The translations under genes and the position numbers were made by a program. The notes under the pieces were generated by a model that saw only the letters and a list, made by a program, of their open reading frames with translations, had not been told where the DNA came from and did no database searches. Positions 29,877 through 40,004 of a stretch of DNA of 64,000 nucleotides are shown piece by piece; the first letter of the stretch is position 1; the number at the start of each line of letters is the position of its first letter. Where the stretch lies: positions 3,708,501 to 3,772,500 of the forward strand of contig NZ_JALJWR010000001.1 of NCBI RefSeq assembly GCF_024169315.1. The letters are read 5' to 3'. The DNA comes from Pseudomonas migulae. GTDB lineage: Bacteria > Pseudomonadota > Gammaproteobacteria > Pseudomonadales > Pseudomonadaceae.

Positions 29877-30599
29877 TCAGTCAGCCAGTGCAGCCTTTTG
29901 CAATTCGAAGATTTCGCTCATGCCCTTCTTCGCCAGCTCCAGCATGGCCGTCAGTTCTTCAGGCTGGAACGGCGCGCCTTCGGCAGTGCCCTGGACTTCG
30001 ATGAAGCCGCCGGTGCTGGTCATCACCACGTTCAGGTCAGTCTCGGCAGCCGAGTCTTCCAGGTAGTCGAGGTCGAGCACAGGCTCGCCCTGGTACATGC
30101 CCACCGAAACGGCAGCGATCATTTGCTTGAGTGGGTCGCCGCCTTTCAGGCCGCCACGCTTCTTGATCACTTTCAAGGCATCGACCAGTGCAACCATGGC
30201 GCCAGTGATGGACGCGGTGCGGGTGCCGCCGTCAGCCTGGATCACGTCGCAGTCGACGTACAAGGTGACGTCGCCCAGCTTGGACATGTCCAGCGATGCG
30301 CGCAGGGAACGACCGATCAGACGCTGGATTTCCAGGGTGCGGCCGCCTTGTTTGCCGCGGCTCGCTTCACGCTGGTTACGCTCGCCGGTGGCGCGCGGCA
30401 GCATGCCGTATTCAGCAGTCAACCAACCCTGGCCCTGGCCTTTGAGGAACCGCGGCACGCCGTTTTCGACGCTGACGGTGCAGATGACTTTGGTATCACC
30501 GAACTCGACCAGTACAGATCCCTCGGCGTGTTTGGTGTAGTTGCGGGTAATGCGGATCGAGCGGAGCTGATCGGCAGCGCGACCACTTGGACGTTTCAT
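29877..30599 (-). CDS. rph: Ribonuclease PH
   Basis: A 240-aa phosphorolytic 3'-5' exoribonuclease that trims tRNA precursors. It begins [20 protein letters not shown]; phosphate-binding [11 protein letters not shown] lies near residue 125 and CDVIQADGG just before it. ATG at 30599 is standard; the frame is open 13 codons further without a ribosome site. It is divergent from yicC. Confidence 0.95.
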   Translation of the reverse strand: MKRPSGRAADQLRSIRITRNYTKHAEGSVLVEFGDTKVICTVSVENGVPRFLKGQGQGWLTAEYGMLPRATGERNQREASRGKQGGRTLEIQRLIGRSLRASLDMSKLGDVTLYVDCDVIQADGGTRTASITGAMVALVDALKVIKKRGGLKGGDPLKQMIAAVSVGMYQGEPVLDLDYLEDSAAETDLNVVMTSTGGFIEVQGTAEGAPFQPEELTAMLELAKKGMSEIFELQKAALAD

Positions 30600-30879
30600 A
30601 GGGAATACCTGTACGGAGGACGGAAAACTGCCGAGCATTATAGAGCCGCACGTCGAGCCTGGGCACTTCTAAAAAAACCGCCCGACGATTGAAGGCTCTG
30701 TTCAGAGCTTAGAACAGCGCTTTACCGACGGCCTGCAGTCCTTTGTCACACCGTGTGTTTGGGCGCATCCGCCCCACTGCGCTACAATCCTGCGCCTTTG
30801 CTGCCTGTCGGCTTTAATTCACAGATAGCGGGTCCGCGAAACCTCGGGTTAGCGTCGACCTGCATTGCGAGGTACCTCC

Positions 30880-31743
30880 ATGGTGCACAGCATGACCGCC
30901 TTCGCCCGCGTCGAAAAAGCCGGCGCCCAGGGCACCCTGAGCTGGGAACTGCGCTCGGTCAACAGCCGCTACCTGGAACCCCACCTGCGCCTGCCGGAGT
31001 CGTTTCGCGACCTCGAAGGCGCGGTCCGCGAAGCGCTACGCCAGGGCATCTCCCGGGGCAAGCTCGAATGCACCCTGCGCTTCACCGAAGAAAACACTGA
31101 CAAACCTCTGCAAGTGGACCGCGAGCGCGCCGCTCAATTGGTTGCCGCCGCCGAGACCATCGCCGGCCTGATCAAGAATCCGGCGGCGCTGAACCCGCTT
31201 GAAGTGCTGGCCTGGCCCGGCGTTCTGGTCGGCGACGCCAGCGACCCGCAAGCCTTGAATGCCGAAGCACTGGCGCTGTTCAACGAAGGCCTGAAAGAAC
31301 TCAAGGCCGGCCGCGAGCGCGAAGGCGCAGAGCTGGCGCGCCTGATCAACGATCGCCTGACCTCCATTGAAGAAGACGTGGTGACCCTGCGTGAGCTGGT
31401 CCCGCAGATGCTCGCCACCCAGCGCCAGAAAGTCCTCGACCGCTTCGCCGACATGAAAGCCGAGATGGACCCGCAGCGCCTGGAACAGGAAATGGTCATG
31501 CTCGCTCAGAAGAGCGACGTGGCCGAAGAACTGGATCGCCTGAGCACTCACATCATTGAAGTTCGCCGGGTGCTCAAGTCCGGCGGCGCGGCCGGCCGGC
31601 GCCTCGACTTCCTGATGCAGGAGCTCAACCGCGAAGCCAACACACTGGGCTCCAAAGCCTTCGACCCGCGCAGCACCCAGGCGGCGGTCAACCTCAAAGT
31701 GTTGATCGAGCAGATGCGCGAACAAGTGCAGAATATTGAGTAA
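30880..31743 (+). CDS. yicC: YicC family endoribonuclease
   Basis: A 287-aa protein with MVHSMTAFARVEKAG at the start and the C-terminal LSTHIIEVRRVLKSGGAAGR and REANTLGSKAFDPR, the DUF1732 signature. YicC family members are RNases involved in sRNA turnover. ATG at 30880 has GAGG 9 nt upstream. gmk follows 12 bp downstream. Confidence 0.92.
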   Translation: MVHSMTAFARVEKAGAQGTLSWELRSVNSRYLEPHLRLPESFRDLEGAVREALRQGISRGKLECTLRFTEENTDKPLQVDRERAAQLVAAAETIAGLIKNPAALNPLEVLAWPGVLVGDASDPQALNAEALALFNEGLKELKAGREREGAELARLINDRLTSIEEDVVTLRELVPQMLATQRQKVLDRFADMKAEMDPQRLEQEMVMLAQKSDVAEELDRLSTHIIEVRRVLKSGGAAGRRLDFLMQELNREANTLGSKAFDPRSTQAAVNLKVLIEQMREQVQNIE

Positions 31744-32376
<633 letters not shown>

Positions 32377-32443
32377 ACAGCTCTTCCCAAAACCGCTGCA
32401 AGGGCTTTACATTGGCACTTGCAGCGCGTTGAAGGGCTTGGTC

Positions 32444-32480
32444 AAAAAATCAGCGCTTCCCTAATCGCTGGTGATTTTTT
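32444..32480 (+). terminator. Terminator between gmk and rpoZ
   Basis: AAAAAATCAGCG faces CGCTGGTGATTTTTT around a short loop; one bulge. Strong T run. Confidence 0.75.
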
Positions 32481-32543
32481 AAACTGTTGAGTCCGCTCGC
32501 CCAACCGGGCAGCGCGCATATTGCATTCGCTCCGAGGAATACC

Positions 32544-32807
32544 ATGGCCCGCGTAACCGTTGAAGACTGCCTAGAACACGTGGAAAACCGCTTTGAGCTG
32601 GTCATGCTCTCTACCAAGCGTGCCCGTCAACTGGCCACCGGCGGCAAAGAGCCCCTGGTTCAGTGGGAAAACGACAAGCCTACCGTTGTAGCCCTGCGTG
32701 AAATCGCCGAAGGCCTGATGAGCTACGAGTTCATCGCCAACGCTGAAATCGTCGAAGACGAACCGCTGTTCGCAGCGTTCGAGGACGAGTCCAACGAGGC
32801 CGTCTAA
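32544..32807 (+). CDS. rpoZ: RNA polymerase omega subunit
   Basis: An 87-aa protein starting [20 protein letters not shown], with [10 protein letters not shown] and [12 protein letters not shown], the omega signature. It helps assemble beta' and takes part in ppGpp binding, fitting its place directly before spoT. ATG at 32544 follows GAGGAATACC. Confidence 0.97.
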   Translation: MARVTVEDCLEHVENRFELVMLSTKRARQLATGGKEPLVQWENDKPTVVALREIAEGLMSYEFIANAEIVEDEPLFAAFEDESNEAV

Positions 32808-32864
32808 GCCTATGCCTGGTCGACGTAGCACGGCGCGGGGTCACAGCGAACGGCAGGAGTTATC

Positions 32865-34970
32865 ATGCCGAGCATAGACGCCCTCGCCGATCGCTTATCG
32901 ACCTACCTCGGCAAGGACCAGGTCAACCTGGTCCGCCGAGCGTACTTCTACGCCGAACAAGCCCACGACGGCCAACGCCGCCGCAGCGGTGAGGCATACG
33001 TCACGCATCCTCTTGCGGTGGCGAACATTCTTGCCGACATGCACATGGACCATCAGAGTTTGATGGCCGCGATGCTGCATGACGTGATCGAAGACACCGG
33101 TATTGCCAAGGAAGCGCTGCAAGCGCAGTTCGGCGAAACCGTGGCCGAACTGGTCGATGGCGTCAGCAAGCTGACCCAGATGAACTTCGAGACCAAGGCC
33201 GAAGCCCAGGCCGAAAACTTCCAGAAAATGGCCATGGCCATGGCGCGCGACATTCGCGTGATCCTGGTCAAGCTCGCCGACCGCCTGCACAACATGCGCA
33301 CGCTGGAAGTCCTGTCTGGCGAAAAACGCCGGCGGATCGCCAAGGAAACCCTGGAAATCTATGCGCCCATCGCCAACCGGCTGGGCATGCACGCTATCCG
33401 CATAGAATTCGAAGACCTCGGCTTCAAGGCGATGCACCCGATGCGTTCCGCGCGAATCAACCAGGCCGTCAAGCGCGCCCGGGGCAACCGCAAGGAAATC
33501 GTCAACAAGATCGAAGAATCCCTCAGCCACTGCTTGGCCGTCGACGGCATTCAGGGCGAGGTCAGCGGTCGCCAGAAACACCTCTACGGCATCTACAAGA
33601 AAATGCGCGGCAAGCGTCGGGCCTTCAACGAGATCATGGACGTCTACGCGTTCCGGATCATCGTCGATAAGGTCGATACCTGCTATCGCGTGCTGGGCGC
33701 TGTGCATAATTTGTACAAACCATTGCCGGGGCGCTTCAAGGATTACATCGCGATCCCCAAGGCCAACGGCTATCAGTCACTGCACACCACGTTGTTCGGT
33801 ATGCACGGTGTTCCGATCGAGATTCAGATCCGCACCCGTGAAATGGAAGAGATGGCCAACAACGGCATCGCCGCCCATTGGCTGTACAAATCCAGCGGCG
33901 ACGAGCAGCCCAAAGGCACTCATGCCCGTGCCCGCCAGTGGGTCAAAGGCGTGCTGGAAATGCAGCAACGTGCGGGCAACTCGCTGGAATTCATCGAAAG
34001 CGTGAAGATCGACCTGTTCCCGGACGAGGTCTACGTGTTCACGCCCAAAGGCCGGATCATGGAGCTGCCCAAAGGCTCCACGGCCGTCGACTTCGCTTAC
34101 GCGGTGCACACCGACGTGGGCAACAGCTGCATTGCCTGCCGGATCAATCGTCGTCTCGCGCCGCTGTCCGAACCGCTGCAAAGCGGCTCCACGGTCGAGA
34201 TCGTCAGTGCTCCCGGTGCGCGGCCGAACCCGGCGTGGCTCAACTTCGTAGTGACCGGCAAGGCGCGGACGCATATCCGCCACGCGCTGAAGCTGCAACG
34301 TCGCTCCGAGTCCATCAGCCTGGGCGAACGCCTGCTGAACAAAGTGTTGAATGGCTTCGACAGCTCGCTGGAAAAAGTCGCGGCCGAGCGCGTCAAGGCG
34401 ATGCTCACCGAGTACCGTCTCGAACTGATCGAAGACCTGCTCGAAGACATCGGCCTGGGCAATCGCATGGCTTACGTGGTCGCCCGCCGCCTGCTCGGCG
34501 AAGGCGAACAGCTGCCAAGCCCGGAAGGTCCGCTGGCGATTCGCGGCACCGAAGGCCTGGTCCTCAGCTACGCCAAGTGCTGCACGCCGATCCCGGGCGA
34601 CCCGATTGTCGGTCACCTGTCCGCCGGCAAAGGCATGGTCGTGCACCTGGACAACTGCCGCAACATCAGCGAAATCCGCCACAACCCGGAAAAATGCATC
34701 CAGCTCTCGTGGGCCAAGGATGTCACCGGCGAATTCAACGTCGAGCTGCGCGTCGAGCTGGAACACCAGCGTGGCCTGATCGCCCTGCTGGCCAGCAGCG
34801 TCAACGCGGCGGACGGCAATATCGAAAAAATCAGCATGGACGAACGCGATGGTCGCATCAGCGTGGTCCAACTGGTGGTCAGCGTGCACGACCGCGTGCA
34901 CCTGGCCCGCGTGATCAAGAAACTGCGCGCACTGACCGGGGTGATTCGCATCACCCGCATGCGTGCCTAA
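32865..34970 (+). CDS. spoT: Bifunctional (p)ppGpp synthase/hydrolase SpoT
   Basis: A 701-aa long RSH enzyme. Domain order: HD hydrolase (about 25-180, H72-D73 in LHDVIEDTG), synthetase (about 235-350, with [15 protein letters not shown] before it and the substrate loop [16 protein letters not shown]), TGS (about 385-447), a conserved cysteine region (KCCTPIPGD) and C-terminal ACT (about 626-701). It sets the alarmone level under fatty-acid and carbon stress. Good ribosome site AGGAGTTATC before the ATG. Confidence 0.96.
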   Translation: MPSIDALADRLSTYLGKDQVNLVRRAYFYAEQAHDGQRRRSGEAYVTHPLAVANILADMHMDHQSLMAAMLHDVIEDTGIAKEALQAQFGETVAELVDGVSKLTQMNFETKAEAQAENFQKMAMAMARDIRVILVKLADRLHNMRTLEVLSGEKRRRIAKETLEIYAPIANRLGMHAIRIEFEDLGFKAMHPMRSARINQAVKRARGNRKEIVNKIEESLSHCLAVDGIQGEVSGRQKHLYGIYKKMRGKRRAFNEIMDVYAFRIIVDKVDTCYRVLGAVHNLYKPLPGRFKDYIAIPKANGYQSLHTTLFGMHGVPIEIQIRTREMEEMANNGIAAHWLYKSSGDEQPKGTHARARQWVKGVLEMQQRAGNSLEFIESVKIDLFPDEVYVFTPKGRIMELPKGSTAVDFAYAVHTDVGNSCIACRINRRLAPLSEPLQSGSTVEIVSAPGARPNPAWLNFVVTGKARTHIRHALKLQRRSESISLGERLLNKVLNGFDSSLEKVAAERVKAMLTEYRLELIEDLLEDIGLGNRMAYVVARRLLGEGEQLPSPEGPLAIRGTEGLVLSYAKCCTPIPGDPIVGHLSAGKGMVVHLDNCRNISEIRHNPEKCIQLSWAKDVTGEFNVELRVELEHQRGLIALLASSVNAADGNIEKISMDERDGRISVVQLVVSVHDRVHLARVIKKLRALTGVIRITRMRA

Positions 34971-34995
34971 GCCAACCTATTACAAGGAGTCATTC

Positions 34996-35376
34996 ATGAC
35001 CAAGACAGTTATCACCAGCGACAAGGCCCCGGCCGCTATCGGTACTTACTCCCAGGCGATCAAGGCTGGCAACACCGTCTACATGTCGGGTCAGATTCCT
35101 CTGGACCCAAAAACCATGGAACTGGTTGAAGGCTTCGAAGCCCAGACCGTACAGGTGTTCGAAAACCTGAAAGCCGTGGCCGAAGCGGCTGGCGGTTCGT
35201 TCAAGGACATCGTCAAACTGAACATCTTCCTCACCGACCTGAGCCACTTCGCCAAGGTCAACGAGATCATGGGCAAGTACTTTGACCAGCCCTACCCTGC
35301 CCGCGCCGCCATCGGCGTAGCCGCCCTGCCGAAGGGTTCGCAGGTTGAAATGGATGCCATTCTGGTCATCGAGTAA
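34996..35376 (+). CDS. ridA: RidA, reactive intermediate/imine deaminase
   Basis: A 126-aa archetypal Rid[21 protein letters not shown] near the start, the catalytic arginine in [16 protein letters not shown] (about R104) and [10 protein letters not shown] at the end. It hydrolyses 2-aminoacrylate-type enamines made by PLP enzymes. ATG at 34996 has an AAGGAGT ribosome site, 25 bp after spoT. This is the second Rid protein in the window; the one in the dad operon is more divergent. Confidence 0.94.
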   Translation: MTKTVITSDKAPAAIGTYSQAIKAGNTVYMSGQIPLDPKTMELVEGFEAQTVQVFENLKAVAEAAGGSFKDIVKLNIFLTDLSHFAKVNEIMGKYFDQPYPARAAIGVAALPKGSQVEMDAILVIE

Positions 35377-35431
35377 TGCGTCCGGCGCAGCCCCAAGGGC
35401 TGCGTCGATTCTGTTTTGAAAGGATTCCACC

Positions 35432-36172
35432 ATGCGCCAAGCGCTAGCTCTCTCGCTGATCGCCCTGTTCTTGGGCGGTTGTGCCAGCAACCCTGCCGAC
35501 CGTGACATCAGCGGCACCTGGATCAATCAGGTGGCGATCGACGCTGCGTCCAAAGGCGGCCCCCTGCGTGAAGCGCTCCAGGCTTACGGCCCGAACCTGG
35601 AATGGGACGTCAACACCAAGGCCGGCCAGGCCCGCTACACCAACGGTTTTGAAAACGTCGAAGGCAAGTTGCTGGGCGAAGAGTCCGGCGCCTGGAAAGT
35701 CGACTTCTATGGCAGCTCCGCCAGCGAACTGAAGCGTGACGGCAAGCAACTGAGCCAGGTCGCCAGCGACAATGAACCTGCACAGGTCTTTGATCGCGCC
35801 CTGATCCCGGTGCCGGATGGCGCACCGATGGGTGCCAGCTTCGAACGCGCGCTGTATTCGGCCTACATGGGCGGTAGCTGGAAAGTCGTCAGCGGCCCCG
35901 GTGAAGGCGGCACTGTGCAATTCCAGGCCGACGGCCAGGTGACCGGCCTGCCGGGTGCGGATCGCTATGCACTGTGTCTGGCTGGCGATTGCGCGTCGAT
36001 GAGCGGTGGCGACGACAACATGTGGCTGCAGTTGAACGGCCAGGGCAACACCTGGATCTTTGCGCGCAAGGGCAAGGAACTGGAGATCCTTCAGGCGGTG
36101 AACACCGCGCAGGCGGATGAAATGCCGCAGTTCACGCCGGGTCAGCGCAAGTGGTTGCTGGAAAAACAGTGA
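35432..36172 (+). CDS. Lipoprotein of unknown function
   Basis: A 246-aa protein with a lipobox LFLGGC (lipidated C17) and a mature part rich in beta-prone Gly/Ser segments (GTWINQVAIDAASKGG, YMGGSWKVVSGPGEGGTVQF). I recognise no domain; it resembles a conserved pseudomonad lipoprotein next to spoT/ridA. ATG at 35432 follows GAAAGGATTCCACC. The IS element begins 43 bp past its stop, inside the REPIN that originally followed it. Confidence 0.75.
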   Translation: MRQALALSLIALFLGGCASNPADRDISGTWINQVAIDAASKGGPLREALQAYGPNLEWDVNTKAGQARYTNGFENVEGKLLGEESGAWKVDFYGSSASELKRDGKQLSQVASDNEPAQVFDRALIPVPDGAPMGASFERALYSAYMGGSWKVVSGPGEGGTVQFQADGQVTGLPGADRYALCLAGDCASMSGGDDNMWLQLNGQGNTWIFARKGKELEILQAVNTAQADEMPQFTPGQRKWLLEKQ

Positions 36173-36197
36173 CCCGGATCTGAAGCCAACAGAGTAA

Positions 36198-36214
36198 CCC
36201 TGTGGGAGCGGGCT
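36198..36214. repeat. Left piece of a REPIN split by the IS
   Basis: CCTGTGGGAGCGGGCT is the first part of a REP arm; it stops at the IS end. The continuation TTGCCCGCGATGG is found after the IS. Confidence 0.85.
36212..36214. repeat. Target site duplication GCT, left copy
   Basis: GCT precedes the left IS end TGAACTGG and is repeated at 37458-37460 after the right end CCAGTTCA. Three bases is the normal duplication size for many IS3-family elements. Confidence 0.75.
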
Positions 36215-36285
36215 TGAACTGGCCTAATGATTTTGGACATCTCAATCGGGCGCTATGATGGCGCCCAAATCTGAGGTGTTTGGAT

Positions 36286-36588
36286 ATGCGTAAATCCTAT
36301 TCGAGTGAGTTCAAACTCAAGGCTGCCAGCCTGGTGCTGGATGAGGGGCAGTCGGTTCCCGAGGTCTGTGCCAATCTGGATATCGGTCCTACGGCCTTGC
36401 GCCGCTGGGTCGATCAAGTTCGCAAGGAGCGCTTGGGCTCGACTCCGGTGGGCGCCAAGGCGATTACCGCGGATCAGCGAGAGATCCAGAAACTCAAAGC
36501 CTTGCTCAGGCAAAAAGACCTGGATATCGAAATCCTAAAAAAGGCCAGTGCTCTCCTGCTTTTGGACGCCAAAGATCATTCTCGTTGA
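36286..36588 (+). CDS. IS3-family transposase OrfA
   Basis: A 100-aa protein with an N-terminal helix-turn-helix (YSSEFKLKAASLVLDEGQSV, then VCANLDIGPTALRRWVDQV) and a C-terminal leucine-zipper-like helix (IQKLKALLRQKDLDIEILKK). It binds the IS ends and represses or modulates transposition. ATG at 36286 has GAGG 9 nt upstream; a TTG at 36280 is possible. It ends in the first codons of orfB. Confidence 0.92.
   Translation: MRKSYSSEFKLKAASLVLDEGQSVPEVCANLDIGPTALRRWVDQVRKERLGSTPVGAKAITADQREIQKLKALLRQKDLDIEILKKASALLLLDAKDHSR
36537..36543 (+). other. Programmed -1 frameshift site AAAAAAG
   Basis: The heptamer A AAA AAG lies in phase with orfA codons (CTA AAA AAG). A slip of one base back leads into the orfB frame, which is open from here with no stop, giving a fused OrfAB transposase of about 378 residues. 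This is the standard device of IS3 elements. Confidence 0.85.
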
Positions 36589-37421
36589 TCGATGAGCTGG
36601 ACGAGCAGTACGGCGTTAACAATTGCTGTCGGGTTTTTGGTGTCAACCGCAGCAGCTTTTACGCCTGGCGTCAGCGCCAAGGCAAAGTGAACCCTGAGCG
36701 GGAGAAGCTCAAGGCCGTGCTGGTTAAGCATCACAGGGCGTCGAGGGAGTCTGCGGGCGCACGCACCTTGGCCAAAGAGCTGCAAGCTGATGGACATCGT
36801 GTCGGGCGGTACATGGCCCGCAGCTTGATGCGCGAAGCTGGTATCGCCAGCCGTCAGCGCCGGCGCCATAAGTACAAATCGCCCGGCGTTGAGGCGTTGG
36901 TGGCGCCGCACGTCCTCAAGCGCAAGTTTGATGTCACGGCGGTCAATCAGGTGTGGTGCGGGGACGTGACGTATATCAAGGTCGGTAAGCGGTGGCTGTA
37001 TTTCGCGGCGGTTCTGGATTTGTACGCCCGCCGGATCGTGGGCTGGTCGTTTTCGATGATCTCCGATGCCACCCTGACCTGCGAAGCCTTGCGGATGGCG
37101 GTTGAGTTGCGCAGTCGCCCAAAAGACGTACTGTTTCACTCAGACCAAGGTTGTCAGTACACCAGCCATAAGTTCAGGAATGAGCTGCTGGCACACGGGC
37201 TCCGGCAAAGCATGAGCCGTAAGGGCGAGTGCTGGGACAACGCTCCGATGGAGCGCTTCTTTGGCAGTTTGAAATCAGAGTGGGTGCCCGAAACAGGCTA
37301 CGGATCGGAACATGAGGCCCGAGCGGATGTGCAGCGCTATGTCTCGCGCTACAACATCGCCAGGCCTCACAGTTACAACGACTACCGGCCGCCAGTCACG
37401 ATGGAGAGACTGGCGGCGTAA
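36585..37421 (+). CDS. IS3-family transposase OrfB (DDE catalytic part)
   Basis: A 278-aa DDE transposase. The catalytic triad is D in VWCGDVTYIK, D in LFHSDQGCQYTS and E in MERFFGSLKSEW, with the 35-residue D-E spacing of the IS3/retroviral integrase group. A HTH_21-like region (AGARTLAKELQADGHRVGRY) lies before it. The listed start is a TTG; in vivo the product is probably the OrfAB fusion made by -1 frameshifting at 36537-36543. Confidence 0.93.
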   Translation: MIDELDEQYGVNNCCRVFGVNRSSFYAWRQRQGKVNPEREKLKAVLVKHHRASRESAGARTLAKELQADGHRVGRYMARSLMREAGIASRQRRRHKYKSPGVEALVAPHVLKRKFDVTAVNQVWCGDVTYIKVGKRWLYFAAVLDLYARRIVGWSFSMISDATLTCEALRMAVELRSRPKDVLFHSDQGCQYTSHKFRNELLAHGLRQSMSRKGECWDNAPMERFFGSLKSEWVPETGYGSEHEARADVQRYVSRYNIARPHSYNDYRPPVTMERLAA

Positions 37422-37457
37422 ACCTTAATTGGTGTCCAAGATTACTTGACCAGTTCA

Positions 37458-37536
37458 GCTTGCCCGCGATGGCGGTGCGACAGTCAACATAGATGTTGAA
37501 TGTTATGGCCCCATCGCGAGCAAGCCCGCTCCCACA
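37458..37536. repeat. Right piece of the split REPIN with right GCT duplication
   Basis: GCTTGCCCGCGATGG completes the left REP arm and the distal arm CATCGCGAGCAAGCCCGCTC ends at 37536. Removing 36215-37460 restores a normal doublet. Confidence 0.85.
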
Positions 37537-37557
37537 GTGGTTTGCGGCGACTGGAAG

Positions 37558-38415
37558 TCAGCAGCGGCCTTCGAGAATCGCGGCGTAACCTTCGCGATAG
37601 CTTGAGTACTTCGGCGTCCAGCCCAAGGCCTTCGCCCGCGCATTGCTGCACTGCTTACTGCCCGTACGCCGCACGCTCGCATCCTCGGACCATTCAGTCA
37701 CGCCCAGATATTCACGCAGCCAGTCCACCACTTCGGCCAGCGGCGCCGGCGCATCGTCGACACCGATATAGACGTTATCCAGCGCCACACCACGCCGATC
37801 CGCCTCAAGCAAAAACGCCATCAACCCCGCCGCGTCATCCGCGTGAATGCGGTTGCCGTACAACGGCGGATCGATCGCCACGCGATAGCCGCGACGCACC
37901 TGAATCAGCAGCCATTCACGGCCCGGGCCATAAATACCGGTCAAGCGCACGATGCTCGCCGGGATGCCACTGTTGAGCGCCACCTGCTCAGCTTCCAGCA
38001 TCAGTCGACCCGAATAGCCGGTAGCGATGGTCGGCGATGTTTCGTCGACCCACTCGCCGTCCTGCTGGCCGTAAACGCTACTGCTGGAAACGAACAGCAG
38101 GCGATTGGGCACCTGCCCGTAGTCGTCCAGCCACTCAAGCACATGCTGCAAGCCCTCGACATAAGCGGCGCGGTAACCGGCTTCATCGTGATCGGTGGCG
38201 GCGGCGCAATACACCAGGTAATCCACCGCGCCGACCGGCCAGGTTTCCGGACAGTCCTTGTTGAACAAATCGCCGGCAACACCGATCACGCCCTCGGGCA
38301 GGCGCGAAATGTCGCGTCGCAGGCCATGGACCTCCCACCCTGCAGCCAGCAATTGGGTGGCCAGTCGGCTGCCGACATCACCGCAGCCGGCGATCAAAAC
38401 AGATGGCGCGGACAT
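37558..38415 (-). CDS. SDR-family NAD(P)-binding protein (YeeZ-like)
   Basis: A 285-aa extended SDR. The Rossmann motif VLIAGCGDVGSRLATQL is at residues 6-22 and the active-site-like triad is represented by SSSSVYG near residue 110 and a later YSGRL. It belongs to the atypical YeeZ/SDR group, often annotated as nucleoside-diphosphate-sugar epimerase; the lysine of the classical YxxxK is not present (YSGRL), so normal catalysis is doubtful. ATG at 38415 has an AGGAG ribosome site. Divergent from exbB. Confidence 0.83.
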   Translation of the reverse strand: MSAPSVLIAGCGDVGSRLATQLLAAGWEVHGLRRDISRLPEGVIGVAGDLFNKDCPETWPVGAVDYLVYCAAATDHDEAGYRAAYVEGLQHVLEWLDDYGQVPNRLLFVSSSSVYGQQDGEWVDETSPTIATGYSGRLMLEAEQVALNSGIPASIVRLTGIYGPGREWLLIQVRRGYRVAIDPPLYGNRIHADDAAGLMAFLLEADRRGVALDNVYIGVDDAPAPLAEVVDWLREYLGVTEWSEDASVRRTGSKQCSNARAKALGWTPKYSSYREGYAAILEGRC

Positions 38416-38509
38416 CAAAAAACTCCTATCGGAAAGCCACAGACTAGCGCCGGCAATGGACGAGCGGCTAGTAATGCAGGAAAAAAAGATACTCTATTAC
38501 TTCTGTTAA

Positions 38510-38522
38510 CAAGAATTACTTG
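38510..38522. promoter_or_regulatory. Palindrome upstream of exbB, possible Fur-type site
   Basis: CAAG-AATTA-CTTG in an AT-rich stretch 82 bp before the exbB start. TonB systems are usually Fur-controlled; the match to the Fur consensus is weak. Confidence 0.3.
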
Positions 38523-38603
38523 CAATAATGCCCGCCACTTTTGTTCTCGGCCTTCGAGGCCTGGAAGAACATTTACCGTCTTTTTCTCTCAGGTCCGGCC
38601 AGC

Positions 38604-39569
38604 ATGACACGCAATCAATTCCCCGCTTCGCCAACCAAACGACCTCGCGCCTGGAGCGCGGTGGCCGCCCTGCTGCTCAGCCTGATGCTGGCGCCAACCG
38701 CCGCCTTCGCTGACGCACAAGCGCCAGCTACCCCAACCAGCCCGGCTGCTGCTGCCGCACCTGCTCCAGCCGATCACGCTGCACCGGTTGCCACCGACCC
38801 GGCCCAGGCCGTAGACACCACCGCCGAAGACGCTCCTGAAGTCCTCGAAGCCGACAATACCCTGGGCATGGCCCATGACCTGTCGCCGTGGGGCATGTAC
38901 CAGAACGCCGACATCATCGTGAAAATCGTGATGATCGGCCTGGCCATCGCGTCGATCATCACCTGGACCATCTGGATCGCCAAGGGTTTCGAGCTGATGG
39001 GCGCCAAGCGTCGTCTGCGCACCGAAATCGTCCACCTGAAAAAAGCCACCACCCTCAAGGAAGCCAGCGCGTCCGCCACCAAGGCCGGCACTCTCGCCAA
39101 CCTGCTGGTGCATGACGCGCTGGAAGAAATGCGCCTGTCGACCAACAGCCGCGAAAAAGAAGGCATCAAGGAACGTGTCGCCTTCCGCCTCGAACGTCTG
39201 GTTGCCGCCTGCGGTCGCAACATGAGCAGCGGCACCGGCGTACTCGCCACCATCGGTTCCACCGCGCCGTTCGTGGGTCTGTTCGGCACCGTGTGGGGCA
39301 TCATGAACAGCTTCATCGGCATCGCCAAAACCCAGACCACCAACCTCGCCGTCGTCGCTCCCGGCATCGCCGAAGCCCTGCTGGCCACGGCGCTGGGCCT
39401 GGTCGCTGCGATTCCAGCCGTTGTGATCTACAACGTGTTTGCCCGCTCCATCGCCGGTTACAAGGCACAAGTGTCCGACGCCTCGGCAGAAGTCCTGCTG
39501 CTGGTCAGCCGCGACCTCGACCACCAGCCTGAGCGCAGCTCGCAACCGCACATGGTGAAAGTGGGGTAA
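38604..39569 (+). CDS. exbB: TonB-system energising protein ExbB
   Basis: A 321-aa MotA/TolQ/ExbB proton-channel protein. After a signal peptide (cleaved near AAFADA, residue 38) comes an Ala/Pro-rich periplasmic extension (40-85) characteristic of the Pseudomonas form, then three membrane helices; SSGTGVLATIGSTAPFVGLF and GTVWGIMNSFIGIAKTQTTN form the conserved core. With ExbD and TonB it uses the proton gradient to open outer-membrane siderophore receptors. The ATG at 38604 is chosen because it begins directly before the signal peptide; the frame is open to 38541. Confidence 0.93.
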   Translation: MTRNQFPASPTKRPRAWSAVAALLLSLMLAPTAAFADAQAPATPTSPAAAAAPAPADHAAPVATDPAQAVDTTAEDAPEVLEADNTLGMAHDLSPWGMYQNADIIVKIVMIGLAIASIITWTIWIAKGFELMGAKRRLRTEIVHLKKATTLKEASASATKAGTLANLLVHDALEEMRLSTNSREKEGIKERVAFRLERLVAACGRNMSSGTGVLATIGSTAPFVGLFGTVWGIMNSFIGIAKTQTTNLAVVAPGIAEALLATALGLVAAIPAVVIYNVFARSIAGYKAQVSDASAEVLLLVSRDLDHQPERSSQPHMVKVG

Positions 39570-39575
39570 TCGGCC

Positions 39576-40004
39576 ATGGGCCTGCATTTGAAAGAAGGCG
39601 CAGACGACGATCTGGCCGAGAACCACGAAATCAACGTCACGCCGTTCATCGACGTGATGCTGGTGCTGTTGATCATCTTCATGGTGGCCGCCCCGTTGGC
39701 CACCGTGGACATCAAGGTCGACCTGCCCGCCTCCAGCGCCAAACCGGCGCCGCGTCCGGAGAAACCGGTGTTCCTCAGCGTCAAGGCTGACCAGCGCCTG
39801 TTCCTCGGCGAAGACGAAGTGAAGGCCGAAGCCCTCGGCGCCACGCTCGACGCCAGGACCAAGGGCAAGAAAGACACGACGATCTTCTTCCAGGCCGATA
39901 AAGGCGTGGACTATGGCGACCTGATGAGCGTGATGGATAACCTGCGTTCCGCGGGCTACCTGAAGGTGGGTCTGGTCGGACTCGAGACGGCAGTCAAGAA
40001 ATGA
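39576..40004 (+). CDS. exbD: TonB-system protein ExbD
   Basis: A 142-aa protein with a single N-terminal membrane helix (about 24-44, PFIDVMLVLLIIFMVAAPLA) holding the essential aspartate in FIDVML, and a periplasmic domain. It starts 6 bp after exbB and overlaps tonB by 4 bp (ATGA). Confidence 0.95.
   Translation: MGLHLKEGADDDLAENHEINVTPFIDVMLVLLIIFMVAAPLATVDIKVDLPASSAKPAPRPEKPVFLSVKADQRLFLGEDEVKAEALGATLDARTKGKKDTTIFFQADKGVDYGDLMSVMDNLRSAGYLKVGLVGLETAVKK

Larger units (their letters stand above)
36215..37457 (+). mobile_element. Complete IS3-family insertion sequence (IS3 subgroup-like), 1,243 bp
   Basis: Terminal inverted repeats of 25 bp (36215-36239 and 37433-37457) match at 20 positions and begin TGAACTGG, with the TG...CA ends usual for IS3. 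Inside are two overlapping frames, orfA and orfB, joined by a canonical slippery site. All parts are intact, so the element may be active. It is inserted within one arm of a REPIN and flanked by a GCT duplication. OrfB likeness to E. coli IS3 transposase (VWCGDVTYI, MSRKGECWDNAPMERFFGSL) supports the IS3 subgroup; the exact name needs a database. Confidence 0.93.

Noticed and set aside
36215..37457. IS as part of a composite transposon
   Set aside because: No second copy of the IS is found in the window and the flanking genes are core genes.
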